Shown here: one piece after another, positions 24,139 through 36,232 of the stretch | Layout of the letters: every line of letters begins with the position of its first letter | Numbering within the stretch: position 1 is the first letter of the stretch | Assembly: GCA_943735955.1 (NCBI GenBank) | Contig: OX030964.1 | Location: 973,575 to 1,037,574, forward strand | From: Piscicola geometra | Lineage: Eukaryota > Annelida > Clitellata > Hirudinida > Piscicolidae | Direction of reading: 5' to 3' | Length of the DNA stretch: 64,000 nucleotides | Position numbers and translations under genes: made by a program | Notes under the pieces: generated by a model | What the model saw: only the letters and a program-made list of their open reading frames with translations | Told to the model about the DNA's origin: nothing | Databases searched by the model: none

Positions 24139-24608
24139 CTATGGCTACAAAATCATCTGCGTACAACAGCTCCCATGGACATCCAGTGCGAAACTCTATA
24201 GATAACGTTTCTAGCACGATGATGAATAATAGAGGGCTTAGGACCGAACCTTGATGCACCCCGACACCCACTTCGAACTCGTCACTGAAGGCTTCACCAA
24301 CCCTTACCTTGCTTTTCACCTCCGAATACATAGACGGCACCACTCTCACCAGCCACTCCTCGATACCGAGTTTACGTAATGCCCACCATATCACCTTCCT
24401 TAGGACACGGTCAAACGCCTTCTCAAGGTCGACGAAAGCTAAATAGAGTGGCTTGTTGGCAGCCCGGTACTTTTCCTGGATCTAACGGATGATGAAGATG
24501 GCATCTGTTGTTCCGCGCCCTGGCATAAAGCCAAACTGCATCTCGTCAATCTTCGCACGGATCCTAATCAGGTCTTCAATCACGCGCTCCAGTACTTTGA
24601 GTACTTGC
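24139..24608 (-). pseudogene. RTE-like LINE reverse transcriptase, C-terminal part
   Basis: Encodes VLKVLERVIEDLIRIRAKID, EMQFGFMPGRGTTDAIFIIR, GVHQGSVLSPLLFIIVLETL and LYADDFVAIA, the RTE/BovB-type RT motifs. Its upstream half is at 26407-28380: the frame breaks after GLKLIE there and resumes here with QVLKVLE. An in-frame stop at about 24483 interrupts it. Confidence 0.85.
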
Positions 24609-25943
24609 ACGTCGTACAGGCCTATTTCAAACTTGAGGGTGTTGTCCAAACTCATGGAAAGATTAGTTCTCCACAGAGTAGTCAACTACCTCGCAGAATT
24701 TCATCTTTTCCTTCCCTTGCAGTCAGCCTACCGTCGTCATCATTCGACAGAAACTGCCATAACCAAAGTCTTTTCAGACATCGTTAGGGCAGCAGATGAC
24801 GGTAAGCTTACATTGTTAGTTTTGCTTGATCTATCGGCAGCTTTCGATCTGGTAGATCACGCAACACTGCTCCGAAGACTGCACATCTCTTATGGTTTCT
24901 CTGACTTTGCGTTAGAATGGTTTAGGGACTACTTAAATGACAGATGTTTTGACATCCACTGTAGTGGGACAAAATCGACAATGTCGGTTTCCGCTGTAGG
25001 AGTCCCCCAAGGTTCAGTCCTTGGTCCTTTACTGTTCTCTTTGTACACTGGAGATTTGGAAAGAATTGCAGCTAGACATGAGCTCGCTTTTCATCAGTAC
25101 GCTGATGACACCCAGATTTACGGTCACTGCATTAAAGGTCATCAGGCTGACCTGCAAGAAAGGGTGTCATCATGCATTGATGAAATTGCTGCTTGGATGG
25201 GTGCCAATCAACTGAAAGTTAACTCCAGCAAAACTGAAGTTATCTGGCTCTCATCCCGTCGAAACTCTACTCACACTCCCAAAGATCCAGTTCGCATTTG
25301 TCAGAACGAGATAATTCCTTCCGATAGTGTCAGAAACCTAGGAGTTTATCTCGACAAAGACCTCACCATGACGACACACATTAACAAGATGACTCAAACC
25401 TGCTTTGCTTCATTACGCCAAATACGATCCATAAGATGGTTATTGACCAAGGACTCACTGAGAACATTGGCTTCTGCTTTGGTTCTCAGTCGAATTGACT
25501 ATGGCAATATCATTCTTACTGGGTCGCCAATGACGCAGCTGCAGAAAATTCAGTCTATAATCAACACCACAGCTAGGCTCATAACAGGTGCTAGAAAGTA
25601 TGATCACATCAGCCCTGTTCTCAAGGAGCTTCACTGGCTCCGTGTTGAAAATAGAATTGAATACAAAAACATCTTGTTAATGCACAAGTGTCTGTCTAAT
25701 GAGTGCCCAGATTATTTGTCGAGCAGCATTGTCATGAGAGCAAGTCTTCCCCAGAGGGAAAGACTCAGGTCTGCTAGGTCAAGAGATGTAGTTCCACAGA
25801 GCTACAAACTCAAGTATGCAGGTGCAAGAAGCTTTTTTGTTGCAGCGCCGACTCTTGGGAATAGTCTTCCCAATAGACTTAAATCCCCGAGCTCGACCGC
25901 GACATTCAGCCGTTCCCTGAAAACGTACTTGTTCGACCGATAA
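24609..25943 (+). pseudogene. CR1 reverse transcriptase, intact C-terminal two thirds
   Basis: Complete palm motifs: LLDLSAAFDLVDHATLL (motif A with Asp), VPQGSVLGPLLFSLYTGDLE (motif B) and FHQYADDTQIYGH (YADD), then NLGVYLDKDLTMTTHI and the thumb, ending [12 protein letters not shown]. No stop over about 440 codons implies a recent insertion. Without endonuclease and start it cannot be autonomous. Confidence 0.88.
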
Positions 25944-26080
25944 CAATAACTTAAAAATTTAAAAATATACTGCTCATTTTTCATTAATCAATTTCTTGCT
26001 TCCCAATTTCATTCTTCTTTTTTATATATTTATACTAATGGTCAATAATAAGTGTAAAATAAATAATAATAATAAATAAT
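24609..26080 (+). mobile_element. CR1-like LINE, 5'-truncated, inserted in the RTE
   Basis: Starts mid-RT at SYRPISNLRVLSKLMERL and runs through an uninterrupted frame to 25943, then the 3' UTR and an AAT-rich end. It splits the RTE reverse transcriptase between codons for E and VLK. TTGC occurs at both edges of the combined insertion (about 24604 and 26408). Confidence 0.85.
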
Positions 26081-26406
26081 AAATAATCATAATAACATAA
26101 TATAGATATTTACTTTTTTTTCTTCTTAAATTTATTGTTATTATCATTTCAGTTTCAATCTTTAAAAAAAAAATATTTTGTCTATTTAAAAAATATATAT
26201 ATGTATATATGTGTGTGTTTGTATGTATGTATATGTATATATATATATATATGATTTTATTGTTAAATTTCAATAACTTACTTGTCCTATATTTTCCACT
26301 TATTCATCTATCATTAATATTATTTTCCATAACCAAGTGGTCTTGAAGCCCGTCCGGGTTTACGCCACGTTAATAATACTCGTCGTTGTATTGTATTGTA
26401 TTGTAT
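26081..26406 (+). mobile_element. AT-rich tract and unidentified 3' end with (TTGTA)n tail
   Basis: TATATG repeats (26190-26250), then GTGGTCTTGAAGCCCGTCCG and TTTACGCCACGTTAAT ending in (TTGTA)n. The last 65 bp match 5397-5470 in reverse. It lies between the CR1 3' end and the resumed RTE. Confidence 0.5.
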
Positions 26407-28380
26407 TGCTCTATCAGTTTCAAGCCCCTGTAGTTGTTCCTGTCGAGAGCATCTCCTTTCCCCTTGTAGAGGTTCACAATGAAACTCTTTTTCCATTCAG
26501 TGGGGATCTTCCCTTCTGAGATGATGAACTCAGCAAGGTCACGTACTAGGATGGCACCCTGTTAACCAGCAGACTTGAGCATCTCAGCAGCAATGCCGGA
26601 CGGACCAGCTGCCTTGCCATTACTCATCTTTGCAATGGCTTTCATGATCATTTCTGTGGTGATCGCCACACTTGGTCACTCAACTGGGTCTTCCACCGGC
26701 AGATCCTCAGGGCACCATGGGAACTCTAGGTTCAAAAGACGCTCATAGTGCTCCTTCCAGGCCTCTCTCTTTGAGTTCTCACTCAATGACATTTCGCCAG
26801 CATCATTTCTTACTGGCAGCTCTCCGATTATGTCTTGATTTTCTCGTCACATCTGTTGAGCGAGACGAAAGACTTCTGCTGTTTTCGGATTGATGGAACT
26901 GGGAACTTTTTTCTCTGCAGCACACATAGCGATCTGGACAGCTTGTTTGCAGGCACGTTTAGCAGCGTTGTAATCTGTACGGCTGCCACCATCTTTCCAT
27001 GCCTTGAAAAGTCTGCGTTTTTCAGCCACGGCACTTTCTACAGACTCATTCCACCACCACGTCTGCTTCTTCCACCGGTGCGTTGAGGTAACGCCACACA
27101 CCTGCTTCGCTGTATCTAGCAGTTTGTCTTTCAGTGAAAGCCAGAGTTCATCCACTGAATTGGAGCATGTCTTGACTTGTGTGTTGGCCGCGAAAACTTC
27201 CCCAAAGTCTGCCTGGGTTGCTGCGTTACGGAGTTTCCATACATTGATGCTAGGCGCAAACTTTCGCTTAGTTGTCGGTGGCTTATGGTGCTTGAAGTCC
27301 GCAACAACCAGTTTATGCTGGGCAGCACATTCCTCATTCTGAAAGACTTTCACATTTGAAACATGCTTTCTGAAAGCTCGTCGGAACAGAATGAAGTCAA
27401 TCTGGGTTTGAACCGGTCCAGATTGGTAGGACACCAGGTGGCGAGGCTTCTTCTTGAAGCAAGAGTTTCCGACAAGTAGCTCGTTTGCCACCGCGAACTC
27501 CAAGACTCTTTCACCTTCAGTGTTTCGCTCACCTATTGCATGCCCGCCATGGACCTCTCTGTAACCACTGGAATCACAGCCAATATGTTCGTTCCAGTCC
27601 CCGCATACAAATAGTTCTTCTGTGGTTGGTATGATGGCGATAGCCGACTGTAGCTTTTGGTAGAAACTGTCTTTTTCTGCCAAACTGAGTCCAGATTGAG
27701 GGGCGTATACGCACGCAAAAGCAAATATCGTCTTGTCTATTATCATTCGCATGATGATGACTCGATCTGAGTACCGATCTACTGTAATTATCTTCTCCCA
27801 CCACGCTTTTGCAACCATTAAACCAACACCTCCAAAACCTCTTTCGTTCTCAGACCAAAAGTACTTGTAACTACTATCCTTCCCTATCACCACTTTCACC
27901 CCTGAACCAACACTTCTCACTTCCTGGAGACAGCACACGTCTACCCTCTTCCTACTCAACGTCTCCACCACTTCGCCTACTTTTCCTTTCAACGTGCCTA
28001 CATTTAGGGTTCCGGCACGAAACCTTGTTGGGCGCTCGCTTACTTCGCCTGCACGGCCCGATCCTGAAGCTCCACGCCCCAAAGCTCCACAACCGGAGAC
28101 ACTACTGACTACGCCTGGGTAGCCAGCACTGTCTATCGTTTTATTTCTTTTGAGACTTTTCATTTTTGTAGCAGGTTTGACGGCTGGATGCCCTTCGCAT
28201 CCAACACAGACTTTAAGGAAGCCTGAGAATCCTTTGATTTTCTCTCTGGATTGACTCCCGTAGCCCATTCCAAAATTGAATATAGCCAATGGGCCGTGGA
28301 GGTTGTTGAGTCAGGGTTTTCCTTCCCTTTAGATGGACTGCCTTGCTGGGCTGATGAACTCGATCTGCCCATCCGACCAC
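26407..28380 (-). mobile_element. RTE-like LINE, 5' part
   Basis: Minus-strand endonuclease and N-terminal RT of the element whose remainder is 24139-24608. The RT portion (26412-26846) reads SNGKAAGPSGIAAEMLKSAG and EGKIPTEWKKSFIVNLYKGK with in-frame stops. Confidence 0.85.
26847..28289 (-). pseudogene. RTE endonuclease domain, near-intact frame
   Basis: 480-codon frame with an apurinic-endonuclease-type fold: RAGTLNVGTLKGK (TxNV), DVCCLQEVRSVG (QExR with catalytic Glu), CVYAPQSGL, ELFVCGDWNEHIG (GDxN), QIDFILFRR (IDxxL) and a terminal AAQHKLVVADFK (His). Genome annotations often label such frames craniofacial development protein 2-like; it is a retrotransposon product. Confidence 0.88.
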
Positions 28381-28419
28381 GCCACAGGTTGTACTAGTTT
28401 ACGTGGTACTAGTAGCAGG

Positions 28420-29300
28420 TTACATTATAAATTATTAAATACAATATAAATTATTAAATACAATATGAATTATTAAATACAATATAAATTATTAAATACA
28501 ATATGAATTATTAAATACAATATAAATTATTAAATACAATATGAATTATTAAATACAATATAAATTATTAAATAAAAAATATATTATTAAATACAATATA
28601 AATTATTAAATACAATATAAATTATTAAATACAATATAAATTATTAAAAACAATATAAATTATTAAATCTTATATAAATTATTAAATACAATATAAATTA
28701 TTAAATACAATATAAATTATTAAATACAATATAAATTATTAAATACAATATATATTATTAAAAACAATATAAATTATTAAATACAATATAAATTATTAAA
28801 TACAATATAAATTATTAAATACAATATAAATTATTAAATACAATATAAATTATTAAATACAATATATATTATTAAAAACAATATAAATTATTAAATACAA
28901 TATAAATTATTAAATACAATATAAATTATTAAATACAATATAAATTATTAAATACAATATAAATTATTAAATACAATATAAATAATTAAATACAATATAA
29001 ATTATTAAATACAATGTAAATTATTAAATACAATAAAAATTATTGAATACAATATAAATTATTAAATACAATATAAATTATTAATTACAATATAAATTAT
29101 TAAATACAATATAAATTATTAATTACAATGATTGAAGTATATTGTTAATAATATTAATCTAAATAAATTATTAATTACAATAATTAAAATATATTATTAA
29201 TTACAATAATTAAAATATATTATTAATTACAATAATTAATATATATTATTAATTACAATAATTAAAATATATTATTTATAATAATAAAAAAATTATTTTT
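28420..29300. repeat. 19-bp array ATAAATTATTAAATACAAT
   Basis: About 40 tandem 19-bp units with few changes, degrading after 29120 into TTAATTACAATAATTAAAAT units. The reverse-complement form recurs at 30425-30560. Confidence 0.95.
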
Positions 29301-29352
29301 AATTGTACTTTTTGTGTTGAAATACTTTTTTCAAATTACAAATTTCAAAAGG

Positions 29353-31166
29353 ATGCAGTCGATTCACCCCTTAACCAATTCACCCCATAACCGATTCACC
29401 CCATAACCGATTCACCCCTCAACCGATTCACCCCTTAAAATAATTTAAAACTAACTTTATTTTTTATAAGTATTTTGCTAAAATAAAATAATAAATTATT
29501 ATTTTTTAAATAATGAAAAACTATGAAAAAATTATAAAATAAATAAATTTATTTTAAAAGATAAAATAAATGGCAAATTATTTTTTTAAATTATAATATA
29601 TATCTAACAAATATATAAAAAATTATACAATATTTAAAAAATTATAAAATAAATAGATAAATATATAATAAAAAGATAATTATAAAATAAATGGCAACTT
29701 ATAAAATAAATAGAAATTGTAAAATAAATAGATAATTATAAAATAAATAGATAATTGTAAAATAAAAAGATAATTATAAAATAAAAAGATAATTATAAAA
29801 TAAATGAAAATTATAAAACAACTAGAAAATTATAAAATAAATAGATAATTATAAAATAAATAGATAATTATAAAATAAATAGATAATTATAAAATAAATA
29901 GATAATTATAAAATAAATTGATAATTATAAAATAAGTAGATAATTATAAAATAAATAGATAACTATAAAATAAATAGATAATTATAAATTTTATTTTTTC
30001 GACAAGGTTGGAACAAAACTAATTCAAAGTTCAAATTAACCTTTCTCACACTTATCATGAGATGTGAGATACGGGTAAGAATTGCTTAAAAACTGGGAAA
30101 TAAGCAAAAATGTATAAATTCAGTAGAAGGGAGATATGTGCAGGAAGGACAATTCAAGTCAACTGAGGGCAAAGAAAAGAGATAGGAAAGAGAAAAAAGC
30201 ACCGTTTTTATATGTCATTTAAAAATAGTCTGTTTTTTCCTCACTTCCTAATCAATTCCTAATCAACTGCATGATCTGCCCCATGTTAAAAATTACTAAT
30301 GTATGCTTCCTAAAACTTGCTAAAAAGTTCAATTAACTCACAAAAAAATCATTCCTCAAGGTACATTTGTCCAAAAGGCTGTCATAAAATACAACCTTAA
30401 AATGAAATGGTTGAAAAGAGTGCATTGTATTTAGTAATTTATTTTGTGTTCAATAATTTATTTTGTGTTCAATAATTTATTTTGTGTTCAATAATTTATT
30501 TTGTGTTCAATAATTTATTTTTTATTTAATAATTTATTTGAATATAATAATTTATTTTTTATTTAATTAACTCTCAAAAAAATCATTCCTTAAGGTTTAT
30601 TTTGTCCAAAGGCTGTCATAAAATACAACCCTAAAATAAATTGCCTTGTATTTAGTAATTTATTTTGTGTTAAATAATTTATTTTTTATTTTATTTTGTT
30701 TTAATAAAGTATTTTAAATTTAATAAAGTATTTTTAATTTAATAAATTATTTTTAATTTAATAAATTATTTTTAATTTAATAAATTATTTAATATTTAAT
30801 ATTTTATTTTATATTAAAATTTTTATTTTATATTAAAATTTTTATTTTATATTAAAATTTTTATTTTATATTAAAATTTTTATTTTATATTAAAATTTTT
30901 ATTTTATTTTAAAATTTTTATTTTATATTAAAATTTTTATTTTATATTAAAATTTTTATTTTATATTAAAATTTTTATTTTATATTAAAATTTTTATTTT
31001 ATATTAAAATTTTTATTTTATATTAAAAATTTTATCTTATATTAAAAACTTTATTAAAAAATAAGTCCTTTTTTAACTATTTTAAGGGGTGAATCGGTTG
31101 AGAGGTGAATCGGTTATGGGGTGAATCGGTTAAGAGGTGAATCGGTTAAGGGGTGAATCGACTGCA
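29353..31166. mobile_element. Inverted-arm element with GATTCACCCC tandem termini
   Basis: Left end TGCAGTCGATTCACCCC followed by five 16-bp units of the CGATTCACCCCATAAC type. The right end (31083-31166) is the same array in reverse, ending GAATCGACTGCA. The interior is AT-rich and made of 19-bp arrays (29600-29990, 30425-30560, 30720-31060) plus a duplicated non-repetitive segment (30340-30420 and 30580-30650). No coding sequence. Confidence 0.7.
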
Positions 31167-31848
31167 ATTCTAAATAACCATCATTTGTTTTTTTTCTCAA
31201 CGGCACTGCAGCTTGGTCTGGCTGTACAAAATAGAATTAAATTGTGTCTAATGAAAGTCTTGGTATTTATTTCTTTTCTATCCCAAAAATTTTTCTTATT
31301 ATTCTTTCATACTGGGGATGCAACAGAGTTGCTGCCATATAAATAAGATCAATGGGCATCTTTTCTTTTGTCAAAAGGATCAACTGAGCAATCATTTGAA
31401 AATTTATAATTTATATTCAAAGTATTTCTTTATGAGATGAAAATAATATAACTGACCATTTTCATTAAATCTGAAAAGTTTTCATCCTCACCCATTTGTT
31501 CTAATCTCCCTTATATTTGGACTGCCATAACAACTTCAAATGTAGTGTTGGAGATTTTGACATTAGCAATGGTGGCTTCGTTATGAATTTCTATTGCATT
31601 TAATACTTATTTCAAGTACGGAGTATCGATGAATTAGAGATTTCCATACTTAGAAGTTTGCTGGAAAATGTCAAAGAATTCAATCCCAATAACTTTTATT
31701 CCCGTTCCTGATTTAAAAGTTTATTTCTGTTCCCGATTTAAATGTTGATTCCCGTTCCCGTGCCGAAAACCTATTCCCAGTCCCCGACTTTTTCCGTCCC
31801 GAAAATAATTTTCATTCCTGTTCCCGCGGGTACCCGGTCTGACCTCTA
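31167..31848 (-). mobile_element. hAT-A left half, inverted
   Basis: Reverse-oriented left half of a hAT-A copy: from the GGTTATTTAGA junction, through the interior, to the terminus GGTACCCGGTCTGACCTCTA. Its missing right half starts at 32276 in the opposite orientation. Confidence 0.8.
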
Positions 31849-32104
31849 TTCCACACCTCCATATATATTGAGAAATTAAAAGTTCCATATTGTGACAATG
31901 TTTGCACAATGTTCGCACTTTCAAATAAGCAATGGTTTGAATGCTTATGAATGCTATAAATGTAAACTAGTAACTATTACTAAAAATACAAACCAGAATC
32001 TAAATCTCTGTATATTTGACTAAAAAAAATTTTCATATTAAACTATACTATTTATATTATTCAACTATTTTATTCTAATTATTATATTAAATTAACATTA
32101 TCAA
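31849..32104. other. AT-rich flank
   Basis: No recognisable feature. Probably the original outer flank of the hAT copy. Confidence 0.4.
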
Positions 32105-32267
32105 AAACTAACTTAATGGTGTTTTAGGAGACACAATAATTTATTTAATAAATTTATTTTCATTTATAATTTTTCGTTTATTTTCAAGGGTGAATTGGTT
32201 AAGGGGTGAATCGGTTAAGGGGTGAATCGGTTAAAGGGTGAATCGGTTAAGGGGTGAATCGACTGCA
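32105..32267. mobile_element. Right arm of a GATTCACCCC element
   Basis: Begins GGTGTTTTAGGAGACACAAT and ends with five GGGTGAATCGGTTAAG units and GACTGCA. The mirror-image arm is 34435-34745, including the GTCTCCTAAAAC end. Confidence 0.7.
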
Positions 32268-32275
32268 TCCCGTTA

Positions 32276-33032
32276 ATTTAGACCTATTATGTTTGTTTTT
32301 ATTACTTAAACATTATAAAATTATTATACTATCAAATTAAACGAATGATTTTATATTTGCAGTTGTGGAGAATAAGAATGTTGTCAAAAAACATATTTCT
32401 AACATTATTGAAGAATTAATAATAATGAACAAAGAAAAAAATTCAGAATAGGACGAATTGTACAAATATTCACAATTACGTCCCAACAAAATTGAAGATT
32501 ATAAAGATTTTTTAATTTATTGGAGTAAAATGAGCAATTTTCCAATACTACAAGAAGTAGCCAAAATGTTGTTTAGTATACCCTGTATACAATTTAGTAT
32601 TTAGTATTTAGTATACAAATTATATTCCCTGAAAACTGTATTTTTCAAAATGTGGTCGTTTAACTTCAGACCCAAAATCATCTAATTTGACGGTTTAACC
32701 CGTGTGAAAAGCAATAAAGACTTGATTGAATTACTCAAAAACAATGACTAACTTCAATACTTTCATTTCAATAAATATTTGAAATTTAAATCGTATTATT
32801 TTATTTTATTAAAAAAAATATTCTCTGACTTTCAAATAATAAATATCAAAAAATGTTAGGACTTGCAAGTTTGGGACCAGTGAAAACGGCAGAGAAAATT
32901 AATAAAAAAGCAAAAAAGTTTCGGGAAAGGGTCAGGACCGGGATTCGAGTTGCAGGAACGGAACGGGACTGGAAGCAAAGTTCGAGAACTGGACGGGACC
33001 GGAATTGAAAAATCGTCCATGTCCGACCTCTA
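32276..33032 (+). mobile_element. hAT-A right half
   Basis: Starts TTTAGACCTATTATG, holds the degraded transposase tail (32460-32750) with an internal ATTTAGTATTTAGTAT slippage, and ends GTCCATGTCCGACCTCTA followed by GTGTGT. Confidence 0.8.
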
Positions 33033-33151
33033 GTGTGTAACCACAATAAAAAATCTCACATTTTTTTCTTACTTTTCTGAATAACATTAGTGAATATATT
33101 GTTTTTAAAAAAAAGTATACGATTAAAAACTGTCTTTTTATTAAACCTAAG

Positions 33152-34138
33152 TAGAGACCGGCCGAAATTCGGTTCGGTTTCGATTTCGGAGCCGAAATTG
33201 CCTATTTTTTTAGTTTCGGCAATTTTTGTTTTGGCCGAATCAAAATTTACAATTTCGGCAATTTTTCGGTTTCGGCCGAAAATAATTTTGTAATTTGACA
33301 AAAATGAATCTCATATTTACCATAAAACCGAAATTTTTAATTATTTAATTTGTTTATCTGATCAATCTGTATCCTCAATCAAACTCGAACTATTAAGTTT
33401 GAGTTCGATTCTCATCTCTATAAGATATCGTGACTGACTGATTTATGAGTGTCATAAGATTAATTGTTCGAATGACATATACAAGCATCTGAAATTCTAT
33501 ATATCCTTGTTTAGACAAACACTGTATATAAATCGAAAGCCCGAGAAGATTTGGCTTCGATTCATTAACTCAAAAATGAATGCAGGCGTTTCTTAAAGAG
33601 CCTAGAACCAAGAGAACATACAACATTTTTGCGTATTGGCATTGCAGTCAATATTCATGTCTTGAGCCTGCTGCTCGAAAATACTCATCTGCACCCCCAA
33701 CAAGTGTGACTAGCAAGCAACTATTTAGTTCTGCAGGGCAAATCTTCGGAGATCGTTGCAGCAACTTTCTTGGTGAAAATATTGAAAAACTTTTAGTTCT
33801 GCCTACAAAATTCGTTTGTTTGGGCTTAATTATTAAACAGAAATTTTCATCTTTCAATACTATTTATTTATTTTAATAAACCCTTACTTATGTAGACAAT
33901 TTTTGTTGTTGAAAAACTTTTATTTTTTGGCTTAAAATAAACGCTTTTTTGGATTTACTTATTAAACTGGCATCGTTAAATACTATTTTTTAAAACAAAA
34001 TTTAGAAAAAATTTCCGTTTCGGTCGAAAATCTGATTTCAATTTCGTTTTAATTTCGGTTTTGGCCGAAAATGGAATTTCAATTTCGTCTCATTTCGGTT
34101 TTGGCCGAAGTATAAACATCTGTTTCGGTCGGTCTCTA
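33152..34138 (+). mobile_element. hAT-C element with CCGAAATTTCGG-rich ends
   Basis: Termini TAGAGACCGGCCGAAATTCG and, in reverse, TAGAGACCGACCGAAACAGA. The subterminal zones are dense in TTTCGGCCGAAA words. Carries a transposase tail at 33580-33876. No clear target duplication. Confidence 0.75.
33580..33876 (+). pseudogene. hAT-C transposase dimerisation domain
   Basis: Encodes LKEPRTKRTYNIFAYWHCSQ, AARKYSSAPPTSVTSKQLFS then AGQIFGDRCSNFLGENIEKL. The YW, A.KYLS.PPTSV.SE.LFS.AG and ENIEKL pattern is the hAT C-terminus. The N-terminal and DDE regions are absent, so it is an internally deleted copy. Confidence 0.8.
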
Positions 34139-34263
34139 AAATTAAAGATTGACTAGTTTTTTAAATTTTTTAAACTACTAATTTTAATGATAAAAAAAAC
34201 TTATAAAAAGCATAGAAAAAATGAAATAAATAATAATGAATCTTCTGCATCTTTGGCTTGACC

Positions 34264-34434
34264 TCACTCCTGGCCTCGTTGCACTTGTAGGTGTGCCTTG
34301 CTCAGTTCTTTGTATCTATCTTTCAACTTACAAAACTGTCTGTAGGTTTTCCCCCTCCATGTGTAGGACATGGCAGAGTTGGGGATGAGCTGCAAGGCCT
34401 GGCGAGTTTGGACGTTGCAAACATATATGCTGTT
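34264..34434 (-). other. Unrecognised coding-like segment
   Basis: The minus strand reads IYVCNVQTRQALQLIPNSAM, SYTWRGKTYRQFCKLKDRYK then ELSKAHLQVQRGQE and a stop. Less AT-rich than its surroundings and basic in composition. It is cut by the arm of a GATTCACCCC element. Could be a captured exon or a transposon protein; not assigned. Confidence 0.3.
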
Positions 34435-34745
34435 TGCAGTCGATTCCCCCCTCAACCAATTCACCCCTTAACCGAATCACCCCATAACCGATTCACCCCT
34501 CAAAATCGTTAAAAACGGACTTATTTTTTAGAGATATTTTTTTACCAAAATATATACAAAATAGATTAAACGGACTTTAAATTTTATAACTATGAAATAA
34601 TATATATAATAAATTATCAAATAAAAATAAAATGGTAAATATAAAACAATTTATTAAATTAAAAATACTTTGTTAAATACTAAATACAATACTAAATAAA
34701 AAACAAATTAATAAATAATTTGGGTCTCCTAAAACATACACCACC
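34435..34745. mobile_element. Left arm of a GATTCACCCC element
   Basis: TGCAGTCGATTCCCCCC, then four 16-bp units, then an AT-rich part containing AAACGGACTTA and AAACGGACTTTA, ending GGGTCTCCTAAAAC. Confidence 0.65.
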
Positions 34746-34854
34746 AACAAATGGGTGGAGTTAAGGTAGTTACGGGTGGAGCTCAACCCCTATTTGCTCA
34801 GTGTTCCATTATAAGAACATAAAAAAGAAAAAATTAACCAAAAATTAAATAACT

Positions 34855-36232
34855 TAGCAACCCCAATCGATTTTTAAAACATGTTCATTTTTTAAAATTG
34901 AAACGCTCAAATTGTAGATTTTGATTTACTGATTTTAAATATGTTAACCAAATTTTAATTTGTTTGTTTAAAAAAAAGTTATACCTATTTTAAAATTTAA
35001 AAAAAACACATTTTTTGTACCGTTTTTACGTCATAATCTATAAGCAATTCACGGCCCCCTCACAAAACAGAAATATTGTTTTTTTGTCATAACTTTTGTT
35101 TTTTTCTTCTTATATTGTTGAAAATCACTAGTTTTATTTAATTTGATACAAGGAATCAGAATTAAAAGTTAAAAAAATTGTATCTTTCAAAATGACAAAG
35201 TTATTAACATTTTAAAAGCTTCACTTATGGAAGAAATCAACCTTTACAGTAGTTCATTCTTTTTAATTATTATATACTTTTTTAAAATTGAAACGCTCAA
35301 AGTGTAGATTTTGATTTACTGATTTTAAATACGTTAACCAAATTTTAATTTGTTTGTTTAAAAAAAAGTTATACGTATTTTAACTTAATAACTTAACAAT
35401 TTTGTGTTAAGTCGAAAGCATGTACACTTTAAAATCTATTTCGTATACTTAAAAAATGTTTTTTCCAAACTTTTTTTACAGAATTTTATTGAGTATAACT
35501 TATACTTTTCAATAACTTTCTTAAGTAAAAACTAACTTTTTTGATTCCCGAATTACTAAATTTAGAGCTTTGCCTCGAGTTTTCTGGCTTCTCACTTAAT
35601 ATTTATTCAACTTAAGAAAAATATAATGATAGATTATTTAAAGACGAACCTAATTATGTATAATTCAATATTATACGTAATTTTTTGGTTAGCGAAATAA
35701 GAAATGAATAAGTACGTATAAAAAGTAGCAGTCCCTAAATTATAGCTTTTTACTGTTACGCTAGATTCAAGGGATATTTTTTTTAAGTCTATATCGTTCA
35801 CAGCTTGACAGACGCAGGCCATGTTACAATGGTTCTGAGAACCATGGTCCTTATGCGCCAAGGCGCCACTGCACACGACGAACACATCTCTCAATGCATA
35901 CGTCGCAAACACCGCATCATATACACTAGGTATATGATAGTTCACGGTTGCTCGTCAAGGATTCGAACAGGCGACTTTTAAGTTTCAAGTCCGACGTCTA
36001 CCATCTAAGCCATCCCCGCTCCCCTATTTTGATTAAAATCCTTTTATTTGAAAGCTTACATAATATATAATTTATTTATAAAATACTCATTTAAAAGATA
36101 ATGAAATTGTCTTTCATGCACTTGCTTTTTTATTTCGATAGAATTACGCATAACTTAAATTTTAAGACATTTCTATAATTTTACTGTAAAACGTAACTTT
36201 TGCTCATTAGCATAAGTCGATTGGGGTTGCTA
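34855..36232. mobile_element. DNA element with TAGCAACCCCAATCGA inverted repeats
   Basis: Perfect 16-bp terminal inverted repeats TAGCAACCCCAATCGA at both ends, flanked by direct AATAACT (34848-34854 and 36233-36239). Two internal 90-bp segments repeat (34890-34985 and 35280-35375). A decayed SINE copy lies at 35865-36028. No transposase recognised, so the superfamily is open. Confidence 0.75.
35865..36028 (-). mobile_element. tRNA-derived SINE, decayed copy 2
   Basis: Shares CACCGCATCATATACACTAG and the GATTCGAAC B-box region with 3389-3575 but has many changes. Confidence 0.7.

Noticed and set aside
26847..28289. Host gene craniofacial development protein 2-like
   Set aside because: Endonuclease motifs followed by RTE-type RT on the same strand show a retrotransposon.
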